Assembly: GCF_915403165.1 (NCBI RefSeq)
Contig: NZ_OU659204.1
Coordinates: 1,550,001-1,614,000, forward strand
Length of the DNA stretch: 64,000 nucleotides
Direction: 5' to 3'
From: Providencia alcalifaciens
GTDB taxonomy: Bacteria > Pseudomonadota > Gammaproteobacteria > Enterobacterales > Enterobacteriaceae
Both the position numbers and the translations under genes were made by a program. Of the stretch, positions 1-9,619 are shown one piece after another. Under the pieces are notes generated by a model. That model ran no database searches and was not told the DNA's origin. It saw nothing but the letters and a program-made list of their open reading frames with translations. Each line of letters begins with the position of its first letter. The first letter of the stretch is position 1.

Positions 1-1651
1 AATCTAACATCCGTTGGGTGTAGGTGGTACCCGGGAAATTCATCACGCGTCCCAGACGCTGTTTCCACTTAATAGGCTCGTTGCCATACAGCGGTGCAGG
101 GGCATTGGTATTAATGGCACTGACGCGGCGATAATCTTCAAACCGCAATGATTTATACAGCCCCGCCATAATAAAGAAGATCACAAAACTAAACGGCAGC
201 CCCATAATCACAGTGGTATTTTGCAGGGCGGGCACCCCATCAGTCATTAACATCCCAAGGGTGAGTAAACCGATGGCCACTGACCAGAAAATTCGCAGCC
301 AATTAGGGGAATCGTGATTAATATCGCTCAGTTTTGAGGTGAAATTTCCCAGCACTAACGAGCCTGAATCCGCGGATGTCACGTAAAAAAGTAACCCTGT
401 AATAGTGGCAACGGAGGCAGTTAATCCAAACCCCGGATATAACTCAAGTAGGGAATAAAACCCTTTTTCGGGAGCCTCTAATACCGTTTCGGCTAATGCT
501 TTATTGCCATGAATAATTTCATACAGAGCGCTATTACCAAAGATAGATAGCCAAAGTAGCGTGAAAACAAACGGGATGATCAGCGTGCCAATCACAAACT
601 GGCGAATGGTGCGACCACGGGAAATTCGGGCTAAAAATAGGCCAACAAAAGGCGACCATGCTACCCACCATGCCCAGAAAAACAGGGTCCAGCTATTCAT
701 CCAGTCGGTCGGCCTATCAAACGCAAAACTGTTAAGGGTCATGCCCATAAAACGGTTCACATAATCCCCAACGTTGAGTACCAGCGCATTGAGCAGAAAT
801 TCCGTATCCCCTACAAAGAGGATAAACAGGATCAGCCCCAAGGCCAGTAATACGTTCAGTTCCGAGAGAATGCGGATCCCTTTATTGACCCCCGATGTGG
901 CAGAAATCACCGCCATGACCACCGAAAGGAAAATCAGCCCACCTTGCACCGTTAACCCTTGGGGAAGGTCAAACAGCACTTTTAGCCCGTAATTGAGCTG
1001 CACCACGCCAATACCGAGGGTAGTAGCGATACCGAAAATCGTCCCGAGCACAGCGGCAATATCGACGGTATGACCAATCGGCCCGTTAATCCGATTACCA
1101 AAAATCGGATATAGGGCAGAACGGATGGTTAATGGCAAATTATAGCGATAACTAAAGTAACCGAGCGCAATGCCCATCAAGGCGTACATTGACCAGCCCG
1201 TGAGTCCATAGTGAAACAGTGTCCACACCATCGACTGACGAGCCGCTTCAAGGGTTTCGCCTTCACCCGTTGGCGGTAACATATATTGAGTGACCGGTTC
1301 AGCCACCGAGAAAAACATCAAATCAATGCCGATCCCCGCGGCAAATAGCATCGCCGACCAGCTGAGTAAACTAAATTCCGGTTTGGATTGTTCCGGTCCC
1401 AGTTTGATATTCCCAAAGCGCGAGGTGGCGATAAAAATCACAAAAACGATATACAAGGTGGCGGCGAGTAAATAATACCAGCCGAAGGTTTTTGACACCC
1501 AACCCAGTGTTGCAACAATCCATTGATTTGCGGTGTCAGTCATCAGGATGGTGAAAAAAGAAAACGCCAGTATTAAGGCGGCGGAGGTAAAAAAAACAAC
1601 GTGATTAAGTTGGTCTTTCTGCCCATTTTTTGGACTTTTTGAATTTGTCAT
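1..1651 (-). CDS. betT: BetT, high-affinity choline transporter (BCCT family), C-terminus cut by window edge
   Basis: My translation of the complement from the ATG at the right end gives an uninterrupted 550-codon membrane protein that runs off the left edge. It contains the BCCT-family stretch FHYGLTGWSMYALMG and the tryptophan-rich segment WTLFFWAWWVAWSPFVG typical of choline/betaine/carnitine transporters. E. coli BetT is about 677 residues, so the missing part is the cytoplasmic C-terminal tail that tunes activity to osmolality. The role is proton-driven choline uptake across the inner membrane, feeding BetA and BetB. It is divergent from betI, and the shared intergenic region holds a BetI-like palindrome. 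The N-terminus (MTNSKSPKNG) is hydrophilic and is followed directly by the first membrane helix. Confidence 0.95.
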   Translation of the reverse strand, partial: MTNSKSPKNGQKDQLNHVVFFTSAALILAFSFFTILMTDTANQWIVATLGWVSKTFGWYYLLAATLYIVFVIFIATSRFGNIKLGPEQSKPEFSLLSWSAMLFAAGIGIDLMFFSVAEPVTQYMLPPTGEGETLEAARQSMVWTLFHYGLTGWSMYALMGIALGYFSYRYNLPLTIRSALYPIFGNRINGPIGHTVDIAAVLGTIFGIATTLGIGVVQLNYGLKVLFDLPQGLTVQGGLIFLSVVMAVISATSGVNKGIRILSELNVLLALGLILFILFVGDTEFLLNALVLNVGDYVNRFMGMTLNSFAFDRPTDWMNSWTLFFWAWWVAWSPFVGLFLARISRGRTIRQFVIGTLIIPFVFTLLWLSIFGNSALYEIIHGNKALAETVLEAPEKGFYSLLELYPGFGLTASVATITGLLFYVTSADSGSLVLGNFTSKLSDINHDSPNWLRIFWSVAIGLLTLGMLMTDGVPALQNTTVIMGLPFSFVIFFIMAGLYKSLRFEDYRRVSAINTNAPAPLYGNEPIKWKQRLGRVMNFPGTTYTQRMLD

Positions 1652-1791
1652 TGGCAGTTCCACAGTTTTATCTGGATGAAAATTTAAAGTTATATCATTT
1701 ACTAACACATTGAATTATTAGTAAATATTTAAAATTTCACGGGTATCTCCTCGAGTTGATTGTGAATGAATTGTTGTAAACCATAGTTAAT

Positions 1792-1810
1792 ATTGATTGA
1801 ACATTCAATT
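1792..1810. promoter_or_regulatory. Candidate BetI operator between betT and betI
   Basis: The sequence ATTGATTGAACATTCAATT carries a near-perfect dyad (TTGAA-CA-TTCAA) in the betT-betI intergenic region, 51 bases before the betI start. It closely resembles the BetI box recalled for E. coli, which lies over the promoters of both divergent transcripts and is relieved by choline. The assignment to BetI is inference from position and similarity. Confidence 0.6.
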
Positions 1811-1860
1811 AAAAAATCGTTTAATAAATGGGTTCAATGGTCTTATTAGGTTTTCATGCC

Positions 1861-2463
1861 ATGCCGAAAATAGGCGTTCAATCGATACGTAAACAGCAGT
1901 TAATTCAGGCCACTTTAGCGGTCATCAACGAAGTGGGAATGCAAGAAGCCAGCTTTGTGCTGATCGCCCGTAAAGCGGGAGTCTCTACTGGGATTATTAG
2001 CCACTATTTCCGTGATAAAAGCGGTTTATTGGAAGCCACTATGCGCCATATCCAGTATCAATTAGGGTTTGGTATTGCGATGCGACTCAGATTATTGAGT
2101 GGCGAAAATCCTAAAGCGCGAATCCAAGCGATTGTGGAAGGGAACTTTGACTCGACCCAAATTAGTGAAGCCGCAATGAAAACATGGCTGGCATTTTGGG
2201 CGAGCAGTATGCACCAACCAAATCTGAATCGCTTACAGCGGGTGAATGACCGTCGCTTATATTCCAACCTAAGCTATGAGTTTGGGCGAGCGCTAAGTAA
2301 ACCTGCCGCACGCCGTGCTGCTAAAGGGCTGGCTGCCTTGATTGATGGCTTATGGTTGCGCAGTGCGCTGAGTAATGAGCCTTTTCCTGTGACGAAAGCG
2401 CTTAGTATCACTAACGAGTATATCGATATGCAATTGGCACGAGCAGGAGATCATTCGACCTAA
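1861..2463 (+). CDS. betI: BetI, TetR-family choline-responsive repressor
   Basis: This is a 200-residue TetR-family regulator. The N-terminal helix-turn-helix is near residues 25-55 (the segment [15 protein letters not shown] is the recognition region), followed by an all-helical ligand domain. It represses bet genes and is released by choline. The reading frame is open upstream to an ATG at 1828, but that would add 11 residues unlike the family. The ATG at 1861 gives [15 protein letters not shown], which matches the E. coli BetI N-terminus, and a weak TTAGG precedes it. The gene is first in betI-betB-betA, with 21 bases to betB. Confidence in the identity is high and in the exact start good. 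Confidence 0.95.
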   Translation: MPKIGVQSIRKQQLIQATLAVINEVGMQEASFVLIARKAGVSTGIISHYFRDKSGLLEATMRHIQYQLGFGIAMRLRLLSGENPKARIQAIVEGNFDSTQISEAAMKTWLAFWASSMHQPNLNRLQRVNDRRLYSNLSYEFGRALSKPAARRAAKGLAALIDGLWLRSALSNEPFPVTKALSITNEYIDMQLARAGDHST

Positions 2464-2484
2464 CTATTTTTCAAAGGAGAAGTT

Positions 2485-3963
2485 ATGCAACATCCACCGA
2501 TTCATAAGCTTTACATTCATGGGGGATATGTCGACAGTTCACAACCTGAATGCGGGCAGTTTGAGGCAATAAACCCAGCCAATGGCGAGGTGATTGCGCA
2601 TTTGCAGTCAGCTAGCATCGACGATATTCACTGGGCGGTGGAGAGTGCAAAACAGGGGCAAAAAATTTGGGCGGCAATGACCGCGATGGAGCGCTCACGT
2701 ATCTTGCGCCGTGCCGTAGATATTTTACGTGAACGTAATGATGAACTCGCCTATTTAGAAACTCTCGATACGGGGAAGCCGCTTTCTGAAACGCGCTTTG
2801 TCGATATTGTGACGGGCGCGGATGTTCTTGAATACTATGCAGGATTAATCCCAGCCCTAGAAGGGCAGCAAATTCCGCTACGTGAAACCTCGTTTGTCTA
2901 TACTCGCCGTGAGCCGTTGGGGGTGGTTGCAGGTATTGGCGCATGGAACTATCCCATTCAAATTGCGTTATGGAAATCCGCACCAGCACTGGCGGCGGGC
3001 AATGCCATGGTATTTAAGCCCAGTGAAGTCACCTCATTAACCGCATTAAAGCTGGCGGAAATCTACACTGAAGCAGGTTTACCTGCGGGAGTGTTTAACG
3101 TGGTAACGGGCATGGGCAGTGAAGTGGGGCAATGGCTAACGGAACATCCTGATATCGCCAAAATCTCATTTACCGGCGGCGTCCCGACAGGGAAGAAAGT
3201 GATGTCCAATGCCTCTAGCTCAAGCCTCAAAGAGGTCACTATGGAGTTGGGTGGAAAATCACCGCTGATTATTTTCGATGATGCCGATTTAGACAAAGCC
3301 GCTGATATCGCCATGATGGCGAATTTTTACAGCTCTGGGCAAGTGTGCACCAATGGGACGCGGGTATTTATCCCAGAAAACCTGAAATCTGCCTTTGAAG
3401 CCAAAATCGCACAGCGTGTTGCTCGCATTCGTATTGGTTCACCAACCGATGAAAATACCAATTTTGGGCCTTTGGTCAGCTTCAAGCATCTGGACAATGT
3501 GCTGCGCTATATCGAGATTGGCAAGGCGCAAGGGGCGACAGTGTTGTGTGGTGGTGAGCGTCTGATGACAGAATCACTGGCAAATGGCGCTTATGTGGCT
3601 CCGACCGTGTTTACCGATTGTACTGATGAGATGCAAATCACCCAAGAAGAGATTTTTGGCCCTGTGATGAGCATTCTAAGTTACCGCACAGAAGGTGAGG
3701 TGATTGAGCGAGCAAATCATTCTATTTATGGTTTAGCCGCAGGGATTGTCACGCAAGATCTCGCCCGAGCTCATCGCGTTATTCACCAATTGGAAGCGGG
3801 AATTTGTTGGATCAATACTTGGGGAGAATCCCCTGCGCAAATGCCAGTGGGGGGGTATAAACACTCTGGTGTCGGGCGTGAAAATGGTCTGGTGACACTG
3901 CAAAATTACACTCAAATCAAATCCATTCAAGTTGAACTCGGAGAGTTTTCATCCATTTTTTAA
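2485..3963 (+). CDS. betB: BetB, betaine aldehyde dehydrogenase
   Basis: This 492-residue NAD(P)-dependent aldehyde dehydrogenase has the usual family length and oxidises betaine aldehyde to glycine betaine in the cytoplasm. The catalytic elements are visible: the general-base glutamate in MELGGKSPL (Glu254), the nucleophile in GQVCTNGTR (Cys288) and the EEIFGPV motif further on. A strong ribosome site (AAAGGAGAAG) precedes the ATG. The gene sits between betI and betA, with 33 bases from its stop to the chosen betA start, as expected for one transcript controlled by BetI. No damage is seen. Confidence 0.97.
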   Translation: MQHPPIHKLYIHGGYVDSSQPECGQFEAINPANGEVIAHLQSASIDDIHWAVESAKQGQKIWAAMTAMERSRILRRAVDILRERNDELAYLETLDTGKPLSETRFVDIVTGADVLEYYAGLIPALEGQQIPLRETSFVYTRREPLGVVAGIGAWNYPIQIALWKSAPALAAGNAMVFKPSEVTSLTALKLAEIYTEAGLPAGVFNVVTGMGSEVGQWLTEHPDIAKISFTGGVPTGKKVMSNASSSSLKEVTMELGGKSPLIIFDDADLDKAADIAMMANFYSSGQVCTNGTRVFIPENLKSAFEAKIAQRVARIRIGSPTDENTNFGPLVSFKHLDNVLRYIEIGKAQGATVLCGGERLMTESLANGAYVAPTVFTDCTDEMQITQEEIFGPVMSILSYRTEGEVIERANHSIYGLAAGIVTQDLARAHRVIHQLEAGICWINTWGESPAQMPVGGYKHSGVGRENGLVTLQNYTQIKSIQVELGEFSSIF

Positions 3964-3996
3964 TCACTTAATTTGACTGAAACAGAGGAGATAACA

Positions 3997-5664
3997 ATGG
4001 TCTATGACTACATTATTATCGGTGCTGGTTCAGCCGGTAACGTTCTTGCTACCCGCCTGACAGAAGATACTGATGTTACTGTGCTGCTCCTTGAAGCAGG
4101 AGGACCGGATCACCGGTTCGACTTTCGCACACAAATGCCAGCGGCATTAGCTTACCCACTTCAGGGACGCCGTTATAACTGGGCTTATGAAACAGAGCCT
4201 GAGCCTCATATGAACAACCGCCGTATGGAATGTGGGCGCGGTAAAGGGCTTGGCGGCTCTTCATTGATTAACGGTATGTGCTATATCCGTGGAAATGCCA
4301 TGGATTTTGATGGCTGGGCGCAAGCGCCGGGGCTAGAAGATTGGGCTTATGCCAACTGTTTGCCTTATTTCCGTAAAGCAGAAACCCGCGATATTGGTGG
4401 AAATGATTACCACGGCGACCAAGGTCCTGTGAGTGTGACGACGCCAAAATCCCACAATAATGTGCTATTCCACGCGATGATTGAAGCCGGCGTTCAAGCT
4501 GGTTATCCGAAAACGGATGATTTAAACGGTTACCAGCAAGAAGGGTTCGGTCCGATGGATCGTACGGTGACGCCAAAAGGGCGTCGTGCGAGTACCGCCA
4601 GAGGGTATTTAGATCAAGCTCGCGCCCGTAAAAACTTAACGATAGTCACTCAAGCCACCACGGATACCATTGAGTTTGAAGGGAAAAAAGCGGTTTCTGT
4701 GAAATATTATTTAGGAAAGCATCAGCAAGCCCATGTGGCGAAGGCGCGCAAAGAAATCTTGTTATGCGCTGGGGCTATCGCCTCCCCACAAATTTTGCAG
4801 CGATCCGGTGTCGGCCCTAAAGCGGTGTTAGCACAGTTTGAGATCCCTCCCGTTCATTATTTGGAAGGGGTTGGGGAAAACTTGCAAGATCATCTGGAAA
4901 TGTACCTACAGTATGAATGCAAGCAACCTGTTTCTCTGTATCCCGCATTGAAATGGTTTAATCAGCCAATGATTGGTGCACAGTGGCTATTTAAAGGCAC
5001 GGGTATCGGTGCGAGTAATCAGTTTGAGGCGGGCGGGTTTATTCGCAGCAGTGAAAAATTTGCATGGCCAAATATTCAATTTCACTTTTTACCCGTGGCG
5101 ATTAACTACAATGGCAGCAATGCAGTTAATCAGCATGGTTTTCAGGCGCATGTGGGGTCTATGCGTTCGCCAAGTCGCGGTCGAGTGCAGATAAAATCTC
5201 GTGACCCGCATCAACACCCTAGCATCTTGTTCAACTACATGTCTTGTGAGCAGGACTGGGAAGAGTTTCGTGCAGCGATCCGCATCACGCGAGAAATTAT
5301 GGCTCAGCCAGCGTTAGACCCGTATCGAGGTGAAGAGATCAGCCCCGGTAAGCACATTGTCACCGATGAACAACTTGATCAGTTTGTACGAGAACGTGCG
5401 GAAACAGCGTTTCATCCTTGTGGCACCTGTAAAATGGGCTCGGATGCAATGGCGGTCGTCGATGGTGAAGGGCGTGTTCATGGTATTGATAACCTGCGAG
5501 TGATTGATGCGTCCATTATGCCGCTGATTATTACAGGCAACTTAAATGCCACAACCATTATGATTGCAGAAAAAATGGCGGACAAAATTCGTGGCCGAGA
5601 TCCATTAACTCCCAGTCAAACTCCCTACTTTAAAGCTGGTGGTCAGACGGCTAGAGCAGGCTAA
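3997..5664 (+). CDS. betA: BetA, oxygen-dependent choline dehydrogenase (GMC oxidoreductase)
   Basis: This 555-residue FAD flavoprotein of the glucose-methanol-choline oxidoreductase family oxidises choline to betaine aldehyde at the membrane. The N-terminal dinucleotide-binding motif is [16 protein letters not shown], the GMC signature region is [17 protein letters not shown], and the C-terminal active-site segment is HPCGTCKMG. The frame can be extended to a TTG at 3973, but the ATG at 3997 has an AGAGGAG ribosome site six bases upstream and gives [11 protein letters not shown], the family N-terminus. It is the last gene of the bet operon and is followed by a strong hairpin. Confidence 0.96.
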   Translation: MVYDYIIIGAGSAGNVLATRLTEDTDVTVLLLEAGGPDHRFDFRTQMPAALAYPLQGRRYNWAYETEPEPHMNNRRMECGRGKGLGGSSLINGMCYIRGNAMDFDGWAQAPGLEDWAYANCLPYFRKAETRDIGGNDYHGDQGPVSVTTPKSHNNVLFHAMIEAGVQAGYPKTDDLNGYQQEGFGPMDRTVTPKGRRASTARGYLDQARARKNLTIVTQATTDTIEFEGKKAVSVKYYLGKHQQAHVAKARKEILLCAGAIASPQILQRSGVGPKAVLAQFEIPPVHYLEGVGENLQDHLEMYLQYECKQPVSLYPALKWFNQPMIGAQWLFKGTGIGASNQFEAGGFIRSSEKFAWPNIQFHFLPVAINYNGSNAVNQHGFQAHVGSMRSPSRGRVQIKSRDPHQHPSILFNYMSCEQDWEEFRAAIRITREIMAQPALDPYRGEEISPGKHIVTDEQLDQFVRERAETAFHPCGTCKMGSDAMAVVDGEGRVHGIDNLRVIDASIMPLIITGNLNATTIMIAEKMADKIRGRDPLTPSQTPYFKAGGQTARAG

Positions 5665-5676
5665 AACGTGATTTAT

Positions 5677-5698
5677 GGGTGAGGAGACATCCTCACCC
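5677..5698. terminator. Hairpin at the convergent end of betA and the CMD-family gene
   Basis: A perfect 9-bp inverted repeat, GGGTGAGGA-GACA-TCCTCACCC, lies 12 bases after the betA stop and just beyond the stop of the convergent gene. The T tail is short, so it may act in both directions but weakly. Confidence 0.7.
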
Positions 5699-5709
5699 TT
5701 TACACAGGC

Positions 5710-6057
5710 TTATCCGCATTGGCTGGTAAACTCTTTATAGGCATTCCATGTCTGCGTTGCATACGCAACTGAAGGGCCTCCTCCCATCAAAATGGCGACA
5801 GCTAAAGTTTCAGCAAGCTCTTGCTGCGTTATGCCTAAATCGACCAAGGCTTTTGTATGGAAGGCAACACAACCATCACAGCGGTTGGCAACCGCAATAC
5901 CAATCGCAATCAGCTCTTTGATTTTTTTATCCAGAGCCCCCTCTATCGAGGCCGCTGCAATTAAGTTGGAAAAATGTGTCATAACTTCAGGAATAAATTG
6001 AGCCAGCTCTGGCATAGTTTGCAGTAGGTTTTGATTGATCTCAGTAAATTTTGACAT
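5710..6057 (-). CDS. Carboxymuconolactone decarboxylase / AhpD-like family protein
   Basis: This 115-residue protein has the AhpD-like core motif CDGCVAFHTKALVDLG, in which a CxxC pair is followed by a histidine three residues on. In AhpD relatives this is a redox-active or peroxidase-linked site. The rest is helical, with a typical VAILMGGGPSVAYA end. A GAGGAAATA ribosome site precedes the ATG. It is convergent with betA and separate from cutA. Single-domain CMD proteins like this are common and mostly uncharacterised, with roles in antioxidant defence or small-molecule detoxification. The substrate cannot be read from sequence. Confidence 0.85.
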   Translation of the reverse strand: MSKFTEINQNLLQTMPELAQFIPEVMTHFSNLIAAASIEGALDKKIKELIAIGIAVANRCDGCVAFHTKALVDLGITQQELAETLAVAILMGGGPSVAYATQTWNAYKEFTSQCG

Positions 6058-6256
6058 TATTTCCTCTTCTTACGTTATGCAACATTATAATATATATTTA
6101 AATATAATATAAAGGTAACATTGAGCAAGGCAAGTATTCGAAATAAGATATAAAACAGATTTATACTTTTTATTTAATAAAGGGTAGTGTATTGAATTAA
6201 AAGGTTCATATTTAGATGTATAATCCGAAATTTAACGCTATCGGTGTCAATTTGAC

Positions 6257-6282
6257 AAAAAAATCCTCCAAACGAAGGAGGA
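6257..6282 (-). terminator. Intrinsic terminator downstream of cutA
   Basis: Read on the minus strand this is TCCTCC, a seven-base loop, GGAGGA and seven T residues, a classic terminator about 135 bases past the cutA stop. The rest of the 6058-6416 gap is AT-rich. It contains a 63-codon open frame (6216-6407) that overlaps this hairpin and looks non-coding. Confidence 0.75.
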
Positions 6283-6416
6283 AAATAAATATTAAGCGAG
6301 ACTATTTATATAACACTAATTTTGTATTTACCAAAGCTGACCAGCTAATAAAAACGATCACAATTTGCCATATGAAAAAGGAACATAAACTGAAAATAAT
6401 ATGGTAGATGTAAATG

Positions 6417-6764
6417 TTAACGAACAGAATTAACCAGCCACTGTAAATAGTTATCCTCTACCTGATTAGGATCTAACCGAATTAATTCAGGAATTTCATA
6501 GGGATGAATTTCTTTGATGGCATCAAATAGCGCTTTCTGATTACCAATCGTGCTTTTTATCAGTAATAGAATTTCATTATCTTCCGTCACATTTCCTTTC
6601 CATAAATAGACTGATTTCATTTCTGGTAATAATGAAACACAGGCCGCAAGATGGTTATTCAACAGATGCTGTGCAATTTTTATCGCACTTTCTTGGCTAT
6701 TAGTCGTGCTTAAAACGATGCAGGGTTGTTGCTGGCTCTTATAATGAGTGTCGTCAAATGTCAT
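6417..6764 (-). CDS. cutA: CutA, divalent-cation tolerance protein
   Basis: This 115-residue protein is close to the 112 residues of E. coli CutA. The family core is obvious: CIVLSTTNSQESAIKIA at the start, LAACVSLLPEMKSVYLWKG in the middle, and IHPYEIPELIRLD near the end. CutA forms a very stable trimer with a ferredoxin-like fold. It was linked to copper tolerance in E. coli, though its biochemical role remains uncertain. A good ribosome site (AGGAGAT) lies just before the ATG. The usual neighbours dsbD and dcuA are absent here, and the gene appears monocistronic with its own terminator. Confidence 0.95.
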   Translation of the reverse strand: MTFDDTHYKSQQQPCIVLSTTNSQESAIKIAQHLLNNHLAACVSLLPEMKSVYLWKGNVTEDNEILLLIKSTIGNQKALFDAIKEIHPYEIPELIRLDPNQVEDNYLQWLVNSVR

Positions 6765-7449
6765 TTTAATCTCCTTTATTTAAAGGGCCTATTTAAATGA
6801 GTAGTCTGATTCATTCTAGTTTAGCTGCCCATAAGAAAACGTAGCCACATAATGATACAAATAGAGAAGTGCGTTATTAATGTGGAGGTGATTATTACTT
6901 ATAACGATTATCTTGTTGGGTAATGAATTGGCTGCTCATGGGATAGCAATATATTTACCCTAATAGCTTAAGGCTTGAGCTAAATAATTTCATTAATCAA
7001 TTAGCCTGTTTGATTTTTATTCGCGCCATTAAACGAAAGTAAATCTATTTACAAGGGGCTTTATTGCTATTTTTGATTAATTATGAGTAATTCGATTCAG
7101 CATTAAGTTTTAGATAGGTGAATATCAATAATTATTGAAATTTTGTATATTAATTAAGTTTTGGGAAATATTCTAATATTTAATCGCTTTAATCCGATGG
7201 AAGAGTTAGTGACGTTTTTACATATAACTGTTACTCGTTTTTATTTTATAGTCACTTTTAACTCACTTTAAGGGAGTGTGACTGTTTGTGAATTTTAATT
7301 ACATTTTGTTACATAATGGATTGAAATTCATATGAAACTCAGTAACCAAATGATAACGATCAATATTTTCAGATGATTATTTGCTAACATCAACTGAGAA
7401 TAAAAAAATATATATTGCACTTTCTCTGTCATTCCATCTCAAAAACTGT
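6765..7449. other. AT-rich 685-base intergenic region before the DASS permease
   Basis: No coding frame with a credible start or ribosome site is seen. The region has long A/T runs and an imperfect hairpin at 7251-7284 (outer arms AGTCAC/GTGACT, inner ACTC/GAGT). The promoter of the downstream permease is presumably here, but no clear -35/-10 pair or recognisable regulator site could be assigned. Confidence 0.4.
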
Positions 7450-8934
7450 ATGGATACCCTTATGAATAAACTGACTCCGTTAAAACCGATACCCACCTTA
7501 ATCGCCGTCGCGATTACGTTAATTATCTGGTTTGCTATTCCTGTTCCTGAAGGTGTTAATCCGAATGCATGGCACTTATTAGCCCTGTTTGTCGGAACCA
7601 TTGCTGCAATTATTGGTAAAGCGTTACCGATTGGTGGTGTTTCTATCGTTGCGATTTCATTGGTGGCCGCAACTGGTGTCACCAACCCTGAATCCACGAA
7701 AGGCGCGATTGCGGATGCATTAAGTGGTTTTTCCAATGACCTGATTTGGCTAATTGGTATTTCCATTATGGTTTCCATGAGTTTGAATAAAACAGGGCTA
7801 GGAGCGCGTATTGGTTATTACGTTATTTCCCTGTTTGGTAAAAAAACCATTGGGATAGCTTACTCATTGGCTATTGCAGAAACCATTCTTGCACCTGTGA
7901 CGCCAAGTAACACCGCGCGAGGAGGGGGAATTATTCACCCGATTATGCGTTCGATTTCAGACAGCTTTGGATCTAAGGCGGAAGACGGTACTTCGGGGAA
8001 AATAGGGCGCTACCTCTCCTTAGTGAACTACAATATCAACCCAATTACCTCCGCGATGTTTATTACGGCAACGGCACCTAACCCACTGATTGTGAGCTTA
8101 ATTGTCAGCGAAGCTGGTAAAGGTAATGAGCTAACTTGGGGGATGTGGGCGATTGCGGCATTTGTACCGGCGATTGTGTCTCTGATTTTAATGCCGCTGG
8201 TTATCTATTTTATGTATAAGCCAGAAATTACTTCTACGCCGGATGCACCAAACTTCGCCAAAGAACGTTTACAGCAGTTAGGGTCAATCTCTTTGCCTGA
8301 AATGATCACATTAGGGGTCTTCATCTTGTTGTTAATGATGTGGGCAGGGGTGCCTGAAATGTTATTTGGGCCATCTTTTAGCGTGAATGCAACCACCGCC
8401 GCCTTTATTGGTCTGAGCGTATTACTGGGCACTGGGGTTATCAACTGGGATGATGTCCTGAAAAATAAAGGGGCATGGGATACCGTTGTTTGGTTTGCTG
8501 CACTGGTTATGATGGCGAGCTTCTTAGGTAAATTAGGTCTTATTAAGTGGATGTCTGTCACAGTAGGAAGTTCGATAGATAGTATGGGAATTAGTTGGGT
8601 TTGGGGTACTTTAATTTTGGTACTGATCTATGTTTACTCCCACTATTTCTTCGCCAGTACAACCGCGCACATTACCGCAATGTTCGGGGCTTTCTTTGCG
8701 GCGGGTCTCGCATTAGGTGCACCGCCAATGCTGTTAGGTTTAACCTTGGCATTCTCCTCATCCTTAATGATGTCATTAACTCACTACGGCACGGGTACAG
8801 CACCGATTATCTTCGGTTCGGGTTATGCCACACTGGGCGAATGGTGGAAAGCAGGCTTTGTGATGAGTGTAGTTAACTTAATTATTTGGATCAGTTTAGG
8901 GAGTATTTGGTGGAAATTCCTGGGTTACTGGTAA
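7450..8934 (+). CDS. DASS-family anion permease (dicarboxylate/citrate type)
   Basis: This is a polytopic membrane protein of about 494 residues of the divalent anion:sodium symporter family (CitT, TtdT and YbhI relatives). The diagnostic segment TPSNTARGGGIIHPIM lies in the N-terminal half, and a second half contains LTHYGTGTAPIIFGSGY. The likely substrate is a di- or tricarboxylate, exchanged or cotransported across the inner membrane; the exact anion cannot be read. The open frame extends to a TTG at 7381. Family alignment favours the ATG at 7450 or 7462, and neither has a clear ribosome site, so the start is uncertain by a few residues. It stands alone, with its own terminator. Confidence 0.85.
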   Translation: MDTLMNKLTPLKPIPTLIAVAITLIIWFAIPVPEGVNPNAWHLLALFVGTIAAIIGKALPIGGVSIVAISLVAATGVTNPESTKGAIADALSGFSNDLIWLIGISIMVSMSLNKTGLGARIGYYVISLFGKKTIGIAYSLAIAETILAPVTPSNTARGGGIIHPIMRSISDSFGSKAEDGTSGKIGRYLSLVNYNINPITSAMFITATAPNPLIVSLIVSEAGKGNELTWGMWAIAAFVPAIVSLILMPLVIYFMYKPEITSTPDAPNFAKERLQQLGSISLPEMITLGVFILLLMMWAGVPEMLFGPSFSVNATTAAFIGLSVLLGTGVINWDDVLKNKGAWDTVVWFAALVMMASFLGKLGLIKWMSVTVGSSIDSMGISWVWGTLILVLIYVYSHYFFASTTAHITAMFGAFFAAGLALGAPPMLLGLTLAFSSSLMMSLTHYGTGTAPIIFGSGYATLGEWWKAGFVMSVVNLIIWISLGSIWWKFLGYW

Positions 8935-8971
8935 TGCCATTGAAGATTAACTAAAAATACTTATTCACTAA

Positions 8972-8998
8972 AAGCCGGAATTATCTTCCGGCTTTTTT
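8972..8998 (+). terminator. Intrinsic terminator of the DASS permease gene
   Basis: A 9-bp stem AAGCCGGAA/TTCCGGCTT with a five-base loop is followed by a run of T residues, 37 bases past the stop codon. Confidence 0.9.
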
Positions 8999-9208
8999 GT
9001 CCTCTATCGACTGTGAGTAAAATTATATTTTACTGGGCGGGAAACCATAAAATTTAAACCTTAAATTAGTGAATTTATTGAAATAAACAGGGCAGCTAAA
9101 TATTCAATGGAAACAAGCTTTTTTAATTTAAAGCAGCTATGATTAATACTAAGGCATGTTGTAGGGTTTTAATGTAATCCGATATAAACAAAGATAAATA
9201 GGTTAAAA

Positions 9209-9529
9209 ATGAAAAAGACAGCATTAGTATTGGGTATGGCGGGTATGATGGCATTGTTGTCAGCGTGTTCAGACGAGAAAAAAGAGATTGCAGAGTATCG
9301 TTCTGAGTTCGTAAACAACTGTGTAAAAGCAGCGGGCGAATCTGATACAGAAACAGCACAAGCTATTAGCGCAATCTGTGGCTGTGCTTACGATAAAACT
9401 GTTGAAAAATATGGTTTAAAAGAATTTAAACGTTTAGACAGCGAACTGCAAAAATCACCCGCTGCTGCGCCTGAATTCCAACAAACTATGATTTCATTTG
9501 TTCAAGAATGTGCAACTAACGCGCGTTAA
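9209..9529 (+). CDS. Small lipoprotein with four conserved-looking cysteines
   Basis: This 106-residue protein starts with a lipoprotein signal peptide (MKKTALVLGMAGMMALLSAC), with lipidation expected at Cys20. The mature part is hydrophilic and charged, with cysteines in NNCVK, ICGCAY and QECAT that could form two disulfides in the periplasm. A short RBS-like AGGTTAA lies before the ATG. Both flanks have strong terminators, so it is a single-gene unit. No family is recognised; function unknown. Confidence 0.8.
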   Translation: MKKTALVLGMAGMMALLSACSDEKKEIAEYRSEFVNNCVKAAGESDTETAQAISAICGCAYDKTVEKYGLKEFKRLDSELQKSPAAAPEFQQTMISFVQECATNAR

Positions 9530-9555
9530 TTGAATAGCTTTAGTTATTGTTAAAT

Positions 9556-9596
9556 AAAGCCACGGTGATAAAAAGCCCCGTGGCTTTGCTGTTTTT
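9556..9596 (+). terminator. Intrinsic terminator of the small lipoprotein gene
   Basis: A 10-bp stem AAAGCCACGG/CCGTGGCTTT is followed shortly by GCTGTTTTT. It also lies near the end of the convergent oxidoreductase gene and may serve both. Confidence 0.85.
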
Positions 9597-9619
9597 AGGA
9601 CCGATTTTTAAATCAACGC

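Noticed and set aside
2612..2989. Minus-strand 125-codon frame in betB
   Set aside because: The codons follow the third-position bias of betB; there is no ribosome site or domain.
6216..6407. 63-codon open frame between the CMD-family and cutA genes
   Set aside because: No ribosome site, lysine/asparagine-rich composition as expected from AT-rich non-coding DNA, and it overlaps the cutA terminator hairpin.
7381..7449. TTG start for the DASS permease
   Set aside because: It would add 23 residues not found in the family, and there is no ribosome site.
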